A DNA stretch of 45,523 bases from the NCBI GenBank assembly GCA_020430445.1, contig JAGQJZ010000004.1, forward strand, positions 1 through 45,523, given 5' to 3'. This DNA is from Nitrospina sp. Its GTDB lineage: Bacteria > Nitrospinota > Nitrospinia > Nitrospinales > Nitrospinaceae. Every line of letters begins with the position of its first letter. Position 1 is the stretch's first letter. A program made the position numbers and the translations under genes. The notes under the pieces were generated by a model that saw only the letters and a list, made by a program, of their open reading frames with translations, ran no database searches and was not told where the DNA came from. This document shows, piece after piece, positions 1-7,465 of the stretch.

Positions 1-71
1 GTTTTGGTTTTTTTCCGGTTGTAGCGGCGGTTGTTGATCAGCTGTTTGCTACGCGAGATATTGACGTACAT
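1..71 (-). CDS. 5' end of an unknown gene, cut by the window edge
   Basis: An ATG at 69-71 on the minus strand opens a frame that runs off the left edge without a stop, giving about 23 residues beginning MYVNISRSKQLINNRRYNRK. A GAGG ribosome binding site lies five bases upstream of the ATG, which is the main support for a real start. The basic NNRRYNRKK stretch faintly resembles the RRxxR entry motif of PilZ (cyclic-di-GMP binding) domains, but that is a guess from very few residues. A longer frame on the same strand (38-229) overlaps it and is judged less likely. Confidence 0.4.
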   Translation of the reverse strand, partial: MYVNISRSKQLINNRRYNRKKTK

Positions 72-262
72 GGGAACCTCAAGCCGTTAATTAGCGAAGC
101 CCGCCTTGAAAACAACGGGTTCTTTTCATTGGGATGAAACAAATCGAAAAGGGTTCCAAAATTATGCTGTTTTTTCGATAATCCCTTCAATTCGAAGGCA
201 AGCCTAATCAATAAATTACCAAAAATCAATGGAACTTGGCTGATTTTTGTATTCTTTATCCC

Positions 263-814
263 TTAGATTCGCGCCATCACTCCCGCATTGACCTTGTCCA
301 CCATTTCCGGCCCGAACAGGATTTCCACCAGTTTGAAGGCAAACTCCATGGCCGTTCCGGGGCTCCGGCTGGTCACCAGGCGGCCGTCGACCACCACCCG
401 CTCATCGGAATAGCGGGAGACGGTCAATTGTTCCCGTATGGAGGGGTGGGAGGTGGTTTCCAGGGATTGCATCACCCCTGCGTCCCGCAGGACCAACGGA
501 GCCGCGCAGATGGCGGCAATGTATTTTTCCTGCCGGTCCATGTTTTGAAGTAACTGGATCACGTCCGCGTTTTGTTGAAGATGGGTCACCCCCGGTTGTC
601 CACCGGGGAGCATCACCAGGTCAAAATCGTTGTCCAGGACTTCACTCAGCCGTTGGTCCGCAACCACAAAAACCCCACGCGACCCCTTGATAGGGCCGTC
701 TTCGGTCCCGGCCAGGGTCACCCGGGCTCCGGCCCTGCGGAGAATGTCCACCACCGTTATGGTCTCGATCTCCTCAAACCCCGGAGCCAGCGGCACCAGC
801 ACTTTTCGACTCAT
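263..814 (-). CDS. DJ-1/PfpI (YajL-like) family protein
   Basis: 183 residues, the normal length for a single-domain DJ-1/ThiJ/PfpI protein. The N-terminal strand is followed by a PGFEEIET motif whose last Glu (about residue 17) matches Glu18 of human DJ-1. The nucleophile elbow AAICAAP places the reactive Cys at about residue 103, matching Cys106 of DJ-1. Members of this subgroup (YajL, DJ-1) protect against oxidative and carbonyl stress; whether this one acts as a chaperone, deglycase or sensor cannot be read from sequence. It is transcribed divergently from ubiE across a short AT-rich gap (815-942). A second, Hsp31-like member of the superfamily lies at 25852-26541, so the organism has at least two paralogues. 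Confidence 0.9.
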   Translation of the reverse strand: MSRKVLVPLAPGFEEIETITVVDILRRAGARVTLAGTEDGPIKGSRGVFVVADQRLSEVLDNDFDLVMLPGGQPGVTHLQQNADVIQLLQNMDRQEKYIAAICAAPLVLRDAGVMQSLETTSHPSIREQLTVSRYSDERVVVDGRLVTSRSPGTAMEFAFKLVEILFGPEMVDKVNAGVMARI

Positions 815-942
815 AGCGCCCTCACGAACAGTCGTTTCAAGTTAAGGCAACAACTTGATTTTCTATTTATATCGTATTGAATTTGAATGATTTAGTTGTT
901 CCCAATCAGAGGGAATGATACCATACCGCAACCGAGAATGCC

Positions 943-1692
943 ATGACCTTGCCCCAATCCCACAAGCCTGTCGAAAACTCTCCGGAAGAGAAAAAAGCCG
1001 GGGAAATCCGGCGCATGTTCGATTCCATCGCCCGGCGGTACGATCTGTTGAACCGTCTGCTCAGCGCGGGAATGGATATCCGCTGGCGGCGGGACATGGT
1101 GCGACTTCTGGCTCCCCGGGATGGAGAACGGTTCCTCGACATTGCCATCGGAACCGGGGACGTGGCTCTGGACATCTTTCGCTGGAATCCGGGAAAAAAT
1201 ATTACCGTCTTGGGGGTCGACCCCAGCCTGGAGATGCTGCGTCTGGCCGCAAAAAAAATAGAAAAAAGCTCCGTCCCCGCCGGGAGCATTGCCCTCGCTC
1301 AGGGAACCGCCGAAGCCCTTCCCTTTCCCGACGCCTGTTTTGACGGCATCACCGTCGCGTTCGGGGTCCGCAATTTTTCCAGTCCGGCCAAGGGACTGCG
1401 TGAGATGTTCCGCGTGTTGAAACCCGGTGGACGCGCCGTTGTTCTGGAATTTTCACATCCACGCTTAAATCCCCTGAAATGGTTTTATCAGTTATACTTT
1501 AAAAATGTACTACCGTTGGTAGGGGGCTGGATTTCCGGCAATCCGGAGGCCTACCGGTATCTGCCGGATTCCGTCGGGGCGTTCCCCGTGCGTGAGGAGT
1601 TCAAACAACTCCTTTTGCAGGCGGGATTCGGCAACATCGAATACAGGGACCGGACATTTGGAATCGTCACCCTGTATTCCGCCATCAAATAA
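943..1692 (+). CDS. ubiE: Demethylmenaquinone/ubiquinone C-methyltransferase
   Basis: 249 residues, typical of UbiE/MenG. The class I SAM methyltransferase motif I is seen as LDIAIGTGD (about residues 65-73), followed by an acidic strand end (GVDPSLEML). The family signatures FGVRNFSSPAKGL and RVLKPGGRAVVLEFSHP are both present. It methylates the ring of demethylmenaquinone, or of the ubiquinone precursor, as a late step of respiratory quinone synthesis. No other quinone gene is in the window, so the product cannot be fixed; MenG activity on menaquinone is equally possible. An HtrA-type protease gene starts 33 bases downstream on the same strand and may be co-transcribed. Confidence 0.93.
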   Translation: MTLPQSHKPVENSPEEKKAGEIRRMFDSIARRYDLLNRLLSAGMDIRWRRDMVRLLAPRDGERFLDIAIGTGDVALDIFRWNPGKNITVLGVDPSLEMLRLAAKKIEKSSVPAGSIALAQGTAEALPFPDACFDGITVAFGVRNFSSPAKGLREMFRVLKPGGRAVVLEFSHPRLNPLKWFYQLYFKNVLPLVGGWISGNPEAYRYLPDSVGAFPVREEFKQLLLQAGFGNIEYRDRTFGIVTLYSAIK

Positions 1693-1725
1693 TAAACGGG
1701 AATTGATCTCACTCTTTTTGCAGCG

Positions 1726-2874
1726 ATGAAACGAACCGTTATAGCCGCCCTCTTCTTTCTGCTCTTTTCAGCCGCTCTGCTGAATTACCAGGGGTATGAA
1801 ATCAAGATTCCGGAGTTGACCCCCGCCTCCACCGGCCGGCAGATCGGACCCGCCGTGACCCGGTACGACGACCTCATCGCCCTGCAGAACGCGTTCATCC
1901 GTAATGCGCGGGAGCTCAAGCCGTCGGTGGTCAGCATCAACAACCTCAAGGAAATCAGCCGGACTTCCGGGCGGTTCCATCCGGAACGGGACAACGGGAT
2001 CTGGAACTGGATTCGGGGCGTGCTGGATCGAACTCTGAGGCGGCATTACCAGATGGAGAGCCTGGGCAGCGGAATTTTGCTCACCTCGAACGGTTACATC
2101 CTGACCAATTACCACGTGGTGGAAGACACGGACCGGATTCTGGTCAAGTTGTCGGACGGCGAGGAGTATTCGGCCAAAATCATCGGCCTCGATCCGAAAA
2201 CCGACCTGGCGGTGCTCAAAATTTTTTCCCTGACGGGTTTCTCCGAAGCCCCTCTGGGACGCTCCGACGATTTGCAGGTGGGAGAATGGGTCATGGCGAT
2301 CGGCAACCCCTACGGACTAGAAGGAACGGTTACGGTGGGCGTGATCAGTGGAATCCAGCGGTCGGACCTCGGCATCGCCACATTTGAGAATTTCATCCAG
2401 ACGGACGCGTCGATCAACCCGGGCAACAGCGGGGGGCCGCTGATCAACCTCGATGGCAAAGTGATCGGCATCAACACCGCCGTGGCCGAGATCGGCGCCG
2501 GCGTTGGATTTGCCATCCCGGTTCAGATGGCGGTGGATATCGCCGAAGAGTTGATCCGCAACGGCGAGGTGAGCCGCGGCTGGCTGGGAGTTGGCATCCA
2601 GAAACTCACTCCCGAACTGGCCGAATCCTTTCAGGTCGACCGCTCGGACCTGGGGGTGGTCGTCAACAGCGTGGATGAAGGCGCGCCGGCGGATTTGGGC
2701 GGTATCCAGCGTGGGGATATTATCATCGGTTACGCTGGGAAGCAGATCGATGATCTGAAGGATTTCCAGAAGATGGTTGCCGACACTCACCAGGGTGAGG
2801 AAGTGCCCATTCTGATTTTGCGGGACGGGCAGGTGCAGACCAAAAAGGTAACCGTAGGAAAACACACGTCCTGA
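1726..2874 (+). CDS. HtrA/Deg-type trypsin-like serine protease with one PDZ domain
   Basis: 382 residues. The N-terminus (about residues 4-20) is a hydrophobic signal or anchor segment, so the protein is periplasmic or inner-membrane anchored. The protease domain shows the full catalytic triad: His130 (TNYHVV), Asp160 (KTDLAVLK) and Ser235 (GNSGGPL). A single PDZ domain occupies roughly residues 285-378, with the carboxylate-binding loop near GWLGV. One PDZ plus an N-terminal anchor is the DegS-like arrangement, but many HtrA proteins of other phyla share it, so no symbol is given. Its likely role is envelope protein quality control or regulated proteolysis. The stop codon abuts the stop of the convergent copper-chaperone gene. 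Confidence 0.92.
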   Translation: MKRTVIAALFFLLFSAALLNYQGYEIKIPELTPASTGRQIGPAVTRYDDLIALQNAFIRNARELKPSVVSINNLKEISRTSGRFHPERDNGIWNWIRGVLDRTLRRHYQMESLGSGILLTSNGYILTNYHVVEDTDRILVKLSDGEEYSAKIIGLDPKTDLAVLKIFSLTGFSEAPLGRSDDLQVGEWVMAIGNPYGLEGTVTVGVISGIQRSDLGIATFENFIQTDASINPGNSGGPLINLDGKVIGINTAVAEIGAGVGFAIPVQMAVDIAEELIRNGEVSRGWLGVGIQKLTPELAESFQVDRSDLGVVVNSVDEGAPADLGGIQRGDIIIGYAGKQIDDLKDFQKMVADTHQGEEVPILILRDGQVQTKKVTVGKHTS

Positions 2875-3084
2875 TCAGCTTGCCACCACTTCAAACCCGG
2901 CCGAACCGATTGCCGCCTCTATTTTGTCCAGCGGCGTGAGCGATTCATCGAAGGCCACCGCCACCTCTTTTCGTTCCAGATCGACGTTCACCTGGCGGAT
3001 GCCTCCCAGGTTTTGAATCGTTTTGGTGACGGTCTCGGCGCAATGCCCGCAGGTCATCCCGTCCACCTTGATTGTTTTCTCCAT
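2875..3084 (-). CDS. CopZ-like heavy-metal-associated domain protein
   Basis: A 69-residue stand-alone HMA domain. The metal-binding loop GMTCGHC carries Cys12 and Cys15, and the ferredoxin-like beta-alpha-beta-beta-alpha-beta pattern fills the whole protein. Such proteins carry Cu(I) in the cytoplasm to a P-type ATPase or a regulator. No copper ATPase or CueR/CsoR-type regulator is visible nearby, so the partner is elsewhere. Its TGA stop and that of the convergent protease gene together form the six bases TGATCA, leaving no intergenic base and no room for a terminator between them. Confidence 0.9.
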   Translation of the reverse strand: MEKTIKVDGMTCGHCAETVTKTIQNLGGIRQVNVDLERKEVAVAFDESLTPLDKIEAAIGSAGFEVVAS

Positions 3085-3360
3085 GACGCCATCTCCTGTT
3101 GCAATGTTACGCTTGAATAGGGGTGATAAGGGCTTCTCTGAAAATCGTATTGGCCATGCAGGCCCGCCTGTGCAACTCCCGCGGATCGCTGGAATAACAG
3201 AGGTCGAATTGTCAGAGCCCCTTGAACATTATCCCACAGACGCGATGAAGGTATAAAACCCAAATCGCGTTTGTTGATTTCTCCGGACGCCTGTCCGGAG
3301 AAAAACCTGAAAACTTTGCCGGAGAGAAAACGCTCATCCCTCCGGCCAGGAGTCGATCCC

Positions 3361-4218
3361 ATGCAGAACCCAACGGCTTATCGAAATGTTGACCGGATAA
3401 TCGACGGAACCCCGGCGTCCGATGGCCGGGGCGTCAAGCTGTACCGCGTTCTGGGGCAGCCGTCCCTGATGGAACTGGACCCTTTTTTATTGCTGGATGA
3501 ATTCAGATCCGACAAGGCTTCGGATTATATCGGCGGATTCCCCGACCACCCGCACCGCGGATTCCAGACGGTGACCTACATGCTGGCGGGGCGGATGCGC
3601 CACAAGGACAACCAGGGCCACGAGGGAGTTCTCGAACCGGGTGGAATCCAATGGATGAATGCCGGACGCGGGATCGTCCATTCGGAAATGCCGGAACAGG
3701 AGGCTGGCCTCCTGCACGGATTCCAATTGTGGGTCAACCTGCCGGCTGCAGAAAAAATGTCGCAACCGTTTTACTCCGAGTTTGGACGTGATGAAATTCC
3801 AGTGGAGGAAAAAAACGGCAGTGAGATTCGCGTCATTGCAGGCGCTATTGAAAACGGAGTGGCCGGGCCGGTTACGGGCATCGCGGGAAACCCTTTATAC
3901 CTGGACGTGCACCTGCAGGCGGAGGCGGCCTTTGAACAGGATATTACTTCCGGCCACAACGCCATGCTTTACCTGTATGAAGGGTCCGCGGATTTGGAGT
4001 CTTCGCCGGAAACGCTGCAGATTGCAAAAGGCCAGTTGGCGACGTTTCATCGTGAAGGAGATGCGGTCCGGCTGACTGCGGGGAACAGCGGTTGCCGGTT
4101 TCTTCTTCTTGCGTGCGCCGTGCTGGAGGAACCCGTGGCGCGTTACGGTCCGTTCGTCATGAATACGGAAAGTGAAATCAGGCAGGCGATCCGTGATTAC
4201 TCGTCCGGAAAGTTTTGA
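3361..4218 (+). CDS. Pirin family protein
   Basis: 285 residues from the ATG at 3361, chosen because an AGGAG site lies just upstream and the bicupin fold begins soon after; the open frame itself extends 30 codons further. The N-terminal cupin keeps all four iron ligands of pirin: His63 and His65 (DHPHRGFQTVTY), and His107 and Glu109 (GRGIVHSE). The C-terminal pirin cupin follows. Bacterial pirins have been linked to quercetinase-like activity and to modulation of central metabolic enzymes, but the substrate cannot be predicted. The 276-base gap before it (3085-3360), shared with the divergent copper chaperone, holds no convincing gene. Confidence 0.92.
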   Translation: MQNPTAYRNVDRIIDGTPASDGRGVKLYRVLGQPSLMELDPFLLLDEFRSDKASDYIGGFPDHPHRGFQTVTYMLAGRMRHKDNQGHEGVLEPGGIQWMNAGRGIVHSEMPEQEAGLLHGFQLWVNLPAAEKMSQPFYSEFGRDEIPVEEKNGSEIRVIAGAIENGVAGPVTGIAGNPLYLDVHLQAEAAFEQDITSGHNAMLYLYEGSADLESSPETLQIAKGQLATFHREGDAVRLTAGNSGCRFLLLACAVLEEPVARYGPFVMNTESEIRQAIRDYSSGKF

Positions 4219-4367
4219 CGGAGCACCGGGCAACTCGATATTTTTTGTCCGGCAATTCGCAGACCCCGAACGACTCCGGCCTGCTCATGGCCGATGCGGT
4301 TTTACTGGTGCGTTGATTAAAAGAACGCGCGGAGGACGGGACGCTTAAAACGCGGGGCCAAAAATTT

Positions 4368-4412
4368 GGGGCTCACCAGCCGGCGGGGAGACGCTTCCAG
4401 CTGATGAGCCCC
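4368..4412 (-). terminator. Long hairpin, best paired on the minus strand
   Basis: The arms GGGGCTCACCAGC (4368-4380) and GCTGATGAGCCCC (4400-4412) flank a 19-base loop. Read as minus-strand RNA, all 13 pairs form, one as G-U, and the stem is followed by AAATTTTT, as in an intrinsic terminator. Read as plus-strand RNA, one C-A mismatch breaks the stem and no T-run follows. The difficulty is that no clear minus-strand gene lies upstream of it. It could be a terminator for an unrecognised minus-strand transcript, part of a small RNA, or a structure at the end of the pirin message. Confidence 0.45.
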
Positions 4413-4530
4413 TCAGGAGAAAAACTAATTACTCTCAGTCTAAGCCTGACCGGGCTCGTTTTCAAGTGATAAAAAGTATATAAATTTATATAAATTTGGC
4501 CAACTTTCGAATATTGCAAACAGATTTTTC

Positions 4531-4557
4531 TAAAGATTTTCGCTCAGATACCGAAAA
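4531..4557 (+). promoter_or_regulatory. Candidate sigma-28 (FliA) promoter
   Basis: TAAA at 4531-4534, then exactly 15 bases, then ACCGAAAA at 4550-4557. The sigma-28 consensus is TAAA-N15-GCCGATAA, so the -35 element is exact and the -10 matches 6 of 8 with the CCGA core intact. It lies about 60 bases upstream of a two-gene unit ending in a FlgM-like anti-sigma-28 gene. That matches the known late-class autoregulation of flgM, although here it is inference. Confidence 0.45.
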
Positions 4558-4617
4558 AACGGGATGAGTGGGCCAGGAGGGCCCATAGATTGAACACCAT
4601 ATTAGGGAGAATATGGC

Positions 4618-4944
4618 ATGCCGTTCGGAATCTTCACCGCTCTTGCCTCGTTGTCCGCGCCATCCGGAACACCGGACAAACGCGCGCACAAAACCAGTCA
4701 ACTCAATACCTTGCAAAAGGCCATTTCAAGGGCGCATCAGGAGCCGCCGGGTTTTCTGATAAGGCTAAGGGAATTGGCCCCACAAGCCGCTACAACTACT
4801 ATCAGGCGCCCCTATCGGGTGGCCCGGTATGTTGAGTTATCTCCATCGAAAAAGGAATTCGACCGCGCAGCCGGGATTAATCCAAGAGTTGATCCGGCGC
4901 ACCGGATGTCTCAGGGCGCTTTCGCCCTGATCGAGGACTTATGA
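4618..4944 (+). CDS. Unknown small protein, translationally coupled to the FlgM-like gene
   Basis: 108 residues, not recognised. Support for a real gene is positional: an AGGGAGA ribosome binding site ends seven bases before the ATG, and the stop TGA overlaps the next gene's start as ATGA. The protein is basic and has no obvious signal peptide or membrane segment; it contains the stretch KTSQLNTLQKAISRAH, which could be helical. In flagellar clusters flgM is often preceded by flgJ, but no FlgJ rod-binding motif is visible here. A competing frame at 4590-4835 lacks both the ribosome binding site and the overlap. Confidence 0.5.
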   Translation: MPFGIFTALASLSAPSGTPDKRAHKTSQLNTLQKAISRAHQEPPGFLIRLRELAPQAATTTIRRPYRVARYVELSPSKKEFDRAAGINPRVDPAHRMSQGAFALIEDL

Positions 4945-5243
4945 GCGAACTGCATCCTCCATACAAAGTAGGCCCCCGGACGGGGATCAAGCCCGCACCG
5001 GCCGCGAGCAAGCGCACCGGGAAGGAAAGCAGCGCGCCTGCGGTTCCGCTGGACAGCGACGTGGTTCGACTCTCACCGGCCTCACGGGTTCCGGCATCCG
5101 GGCGCGGGGGCGAAGTCCGTCAGGACGTGGTGGATAAATTCAAGTCCCTTCTCGGAGGCGGCGGTTACAAGGTGAAGGCGGACGAGATCGCCGACAAGAT
5201 GGTGCAGAAAATCAGGGAAAACAAAGGTCCCTCGATTTTCTAG
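4941..5243 (+). CDS. flgM: FlgM-like anti-sigma-28 factor
   Basis: 100 residues, the usual length of FlgM. The N-terminal half is low in hydrophobic residues, Pro/Ala/Lys-rich and probably disordered, as in known FlgM. The C-terminal half carries the family pattern: VRLSPASR, then VRQDVVDKFKSLL and GYKVKADEIADKMVQKI, the helices that bind sigma-28 (FliA). Known FlgM holds FliA inactive until the hook-basal body is complete, then is exported. No flagellar structural gene is in the window, so flgM is detached from the main flagellar clusters. The start is fixed by the ATGA overlap with the preceding gene. The main uncertainty is whether it acts on FliA or on another sigma factor. Confidence 0.75.
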   Translation: MSELHPPYKVGPRTGIKPAPAASKRTGKESSAPAVPLDSDVVRLSPASRVPASGRGGEVRQDVVDKFKSLLGGGGYKVKADEIADKMVQKIRENKGPSIF

Positions 5244-5287
5244 GGCTGGAAGTTCCCGGCTGATTCGCTCCGTTTGAAGCGAGCGGG

Positions 5288-5809
5288 TCAGACCACCCTC
5301 ACCTCTTCCAGTGCTGGCAGGTTTTCCGCCGACAGCAGTTTGTCCTTCCATCGGCTGCCGAGCCGGTTCAATCTGAGGTCGAGCTTGCGCAAGTGTTTCA
5401 GGTTCGGCGCCTGAAGCAATCCTTCCGCCCCGTTGCGGGTGAGGTCGTTGTTGCGCAGGTCCAGTTCCCTGAGCTGGGTCAAGACCGGTGAATGGCACAA
5501 CGCCATCAATCCTTCATCCCCGATGTGATTTTGCCTGAGGTCCAGGATTTCCACCTGCGAGAGCGTGGGATACTGGCTCAGGTAGGTTGCCTCCGCCGCG
5601 TCGATTTCCATCTTGGCCATGTTCAGAACGGTGGGGTTGACCTCGATCCGCGTTTTGATGAACCCTTCGAACTGGGTGATCTTCCGTTTGCGGTTGCGGA
5701 ACAGCCGGGCGTCGATGGCGGCGTTGATCTCGTCCAGGTTGCCTCCCTTCTCGAAAAATAGCTTGAGAATCGCCTCCTGGGTGAGCCCCTCGTCAAAATC
5801 CTCTTCCAT
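5288..5809 (-). CDS. Leucine-rich-repeat protein (ribonuclease-inhibitor type), short
   Basis: 173 residues. The first 80 are helical and charged, without repeats. From about residue 85 there are three to four LRR units of the kind LxxLDLRxNxIGxxG (for example VEILDLRQNHIGDEG, LRELDLRNNDLTRNG, LRKLDLRLNRLGSR). These match the 28-29-residue ribonuclease-inhibitor type of repeat. There is no signal peptide, so it is probably cytoplasmic. Partner and function are unknown; such solenoids normally bind proteins. A longer relative with the same repeat style and an acidic tail is at 31232-32434. It is convergent with the FlgM-like gene. Confidence 0.8.
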   Translation of the reverse strand: MEEDFDEGLTQEAILKLFFEKGGNLDEINAAIDARLFRNRKRKITQFEGFIKTRIEVNPTVLNMAKMEIDAAEATYLSQYPTLSQVEILDLRQNHIGDEGLMALCHSPVLTQLRELDLRNNDLTRNGAEGLLQAPNLKHLRKLDLRLNRLGSRWKDKLLSAENLPALEEVRVV

Positions 5810-5866
5810 GAATCAAACCTCCCAGTCGTGAGCGGGAGGCCGCTTGCCGGAACCTCCACAAGTTGC

Positions 5867-5894
5867 TTGGATTTCCCTAAAATTTTGATATACT
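5867..5894 (+). promoter_or_regulatory. Candidate sigma-70 promoter of tatA
   Basis: TTGGAT (5867-5872) and TATACT (5889-5894) are separated by 16 bases. Transcription would begin near 5901, giving a leader of about 30 bases before the tatA start. The elements match the consensus at 4 and 5 of 6 positions. The assignment rests on sequence only. Confidence 0.55.
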
Positions 5895-5932
5895 TGACGC
5901 TTCATCCGAACCTTTACACTTGGAGTTGGATT

Positions 5933-6211
5933 ATGATGGGAATTGGATTTCCGGAACTGATGATCATACTTGTGATCATTATGATCATCTTTGGGGCCGG
6001 GAAATTGCCCGAGATCGGCAGTGCTTTCGGGAGGAGCATCAAGAATTTCAAAACCTCCATGAAGGAAGCAGAAGAAGCGGAAGAAACAGAAGCCAAGGCG
6101 GAAGTGGAACCGGCTCCGGAACCCCAGGCGGTTGCGGAAGGCTCCGAGCCTGCATCCGGAGAACCGGCGGAAGAACCGGAACCCGCTCCGAAGACCACGG
6201 AAAACGGCTGA
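5933..6211 (+). CDS. tatA: Sec-independent translocase subunit TatA
   Basis: 92 residues from the ATG at 5933; the next codon is also ATG and may be used. GGAG lies seven bases upstream. The N-terminal membrane helix (about residues 8-21) is followed by the hinge FGAGKLPEIG and an amphipathic helix (SAFGRSIKNFKTSM), the defining TatA/B layout. The remaining 45 residues are rich in Glu, Pro and Ala, strongly acidic and probably disordered on the cytoplasmic side. TatA oligomers form the protein-conducting element for folded twin-arginine substrates. No tatB or tatC adjoins it; tatC is 17.5 kb away at 23711-24586. TatA rather than TatB is favoured by the short length and the FGxxKLPE motif. Confidence 0.93.
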   Translation: MMGIGFPELMIILVIIMIIFGAGKLPEIGSAFGRSIKNFKTSMKEAEEAEETEAKAEVEPAPEPQAVAEGSEPASGEPAEEPEPAPKTTENG

Positions 6212-6248
6212 TCCCGCAAAGCTGAAACTTCGGGGACTGCGCGGGATC
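6210..6248. terminator. Inverted repeat between convergent tatA and rtcB
   Basis: The perfect 8-base arms GATCCCGC (6210-6217) and GCGGGATC (6241-6248) flank a 23-base loop. The left arm overlaps the tatA stop codon. No T-run follows on either strand, so it is not a textbook intrinsic terminator. Its place between two convergent genes suggests a shared transcript-end structure. Confidence 0.35.
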
Positions 6249-6271
6249 GGGACCGTTGCACGGCCTTTCCC

Positions 6272-7465
6272 TCAGTCTCCCTTGACACACACCACCTGCT
6301 TCAATTTGTGGACCACCTCCACCAGATCTTCCTGGTCGGCCATGACCTGGTCAATGTCCTTGTAGGCGCCGGGAATTTCATCCAGTATCGCTTTTCTGCG
6401 TCCCAGTTCCACGCCCTCCGTCTGTTGCTCCAGGTCTTCCATGGTGAAGGTTTTCATGGCCGCCGTGCGGCTCATGCGCCTGCCCGCCCCGTGTGAACAG
6501 GAATTGAACGATTCGGGGTTGCCGCGCCCACGCACAATATAAGAACGCGTGCCCATGGATCCGGGAATGATCCCCATCTCTCCTTCTCCGGCCCGTATGG
6601 CCCCTTTCCGCGTCACATAGACGTCCTGACCAAAGTGGTGTTCCTTCTCCACGTAGTTGTGGTGACAGTTCACCTGGACCGACTCGGCCCTGCATTGGGG
6701 GAAATGCCGCTTCACAACCTGGAGGATCAGCCGCATCATGGTGGCGCGGTTCAGTTTGGCGTAATCCTGAGCCCAGTGAACGGCGGCGACATAATCCTCA
6801 AAATGCCGGGTCCCCTCGCTGAGATAGGCCAGGTCCCGGTCCGGCAGATTGATCTGGTGGACTTTCATGTCCTTTCGCGCCAGTTGAATAAAATACTGTG
6901 CCAGTTGGTTGCCCACCCCCCGGCTTCCCGAATGCAGCATGAGCCAGACGGATTGATTTTCGTCGAGGCAGACTTCGATGAAATGATTGCCGCCACCCAG
7001 GGTTCCCATTTGTCGGATCCAGTCGCTTTTCCGGGGCAGTTTTTTTACCGGCGCGTGCCGCGAACTGAACTCCTCGAAGCGGGCGTGCAGTTCCTCCTGT
7101 TCCGGGAACTCAACGGCAGCCCGGTGCGCCCGGCCCGGCCCGAGAGGAATGGCCTCCTCGATATCCTCCCGCAAAGAGCGGAGGTTGTCGGGCAGGTCGG
7201 AGCTTTTGAGGTTGGTCTGAACGGCCATCATGCCGCAACCGATGTCCACGCCCACCGCGGCCGGAATGATGGCCCGGATGGTGGGAACGACCGACCCGAT
7301 GGTGCAGCCGATTCCGAGATGGGCGTCCGGCATGACGGCCACATGCGAATGCAGGATGGGCAACTGGGAAATATTTTTTAATTGTCTGAACGATCCTTCA
7401 TCCAGGTCCTTGGTCCAGACCTTGACCGGCACCTTTCCGGATCGAATGACTTGTCTGACTGGCAT
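6272..7465 (-). CDS. rtcB: RNA-splicing ligase RtcB
   Basis: 397 residues, slightly shorter than E. coli RtcB (408). It joins 2',3'-cyclic phosphate or 3'-phosphate RNA ends to 5'-hydroxyl ends, using GTP and Mn2+. The metal-binding motifs are all present: VGVDIGCGM (Asp74, Cys77), GGGNHFIE (His161), LHSGSRGVGN (His178) and NCHHNYVEKEHHFG (His268/His269). The histidine that becomes guanylylated lies in SCSHGAGRRMSR (His325), with the GTP-binding GSMGTRSYIV just before it. No rtcA, archease or RtcR-type activator gene adjoins it, unlike in enterobacteria, so regulation is unknown. Its role is probably RNA repair after ribotoxin damage or stress. Confidence 0.94.
   Translation of the reverse strand: MPVRQVIRSGKVPVKVWTKDLDEGSFRQLKNISQLPILHSHVAVMPDAHLGIGCTIGSVVPTIRAIIPAAVGVDIGCGMMAVQTNLKSSDLPDNLRSLREDIEEAIPLGPGRAHRAAVEFPEQEELHARFEEFSSRHAPVKKLPRKSDWIRQMGTLGGGNHFIEVCLDENQSVWLMLHSGSRGVGNQLAQYFIQLARKDMKVHQINLPDRDLAYLSEGTRHFEDYVAAVHWAQDYAKLNRATMMRLILQVVKRHFPQCRAESVQVNCHHNYVEKEHHFGQDVYVTRKGAIRAGEGEMGIIPGSMGTRSYIVRGRGNPESFNSCSHGAGRRMSRTAAMKTFTMEDLEQQTEGVELGRRKAILDEIPGAYKDIDQVMADQEDLVEVVHKLKQVVCVKGD

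Larger units (their letters stand above)
4219..4617. other. Gene-poor interval of about 400 bases
   Basis: No convincing reading frame is present. The first half is GC-rich and holds a strong inverted repeat (4368-4412). The second half is AT-rich and holds a candidate sigma-28 promoter (4531-4557) and the ribosome binding site of the next gene (AGGGAGA at 4604-4610). A 76-residue minus-strand frame at 4486-4716 has no family resemblance and overlaps the next gene; it is treated as spurious. Confidence 0.6.

Noticed and set aside
38..229. 63-residue minus-strand frame beginning MIFGNLLIRLAFELKG
   Set aside because: It overlaps a better supported partial gene with its own GAGG site (1-71), shows no family resemblance, and lacks a ribosome binding site.
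3054..3362. 102-residue minus-strand frame between the copper chaperone and pirin
   Set aside because: No family resemblance; it covers the expected divergent promoter region.
4400..4440. CTGATGA..GAAA pattern like a hammerhead ribozyme or fluoride riboswitch 3' part
   Set aside because: Stem II would have only two pairs, and no stem I/III or upstream fluoride-riboswitch segment (GG-GATGG) can be formed. The shared CTGATGA is part of the long hairpin.
4485..4525. TTGGCC..TTGC near 4496 as a sigma-54 promoter
   Set aside because: Spacing between GG and GC is 16 instead of 10 bases.
4486..4716. 76-residue minus-strand frame upstream of the orphan hairpin
   Set aside because: It would explain the hairpin as a terminator, but its sequence is unlike a protein, rich in Arg/Ser/Trp, and overlaps the plus-strand gene at 4618 with a good ribosome binding site.
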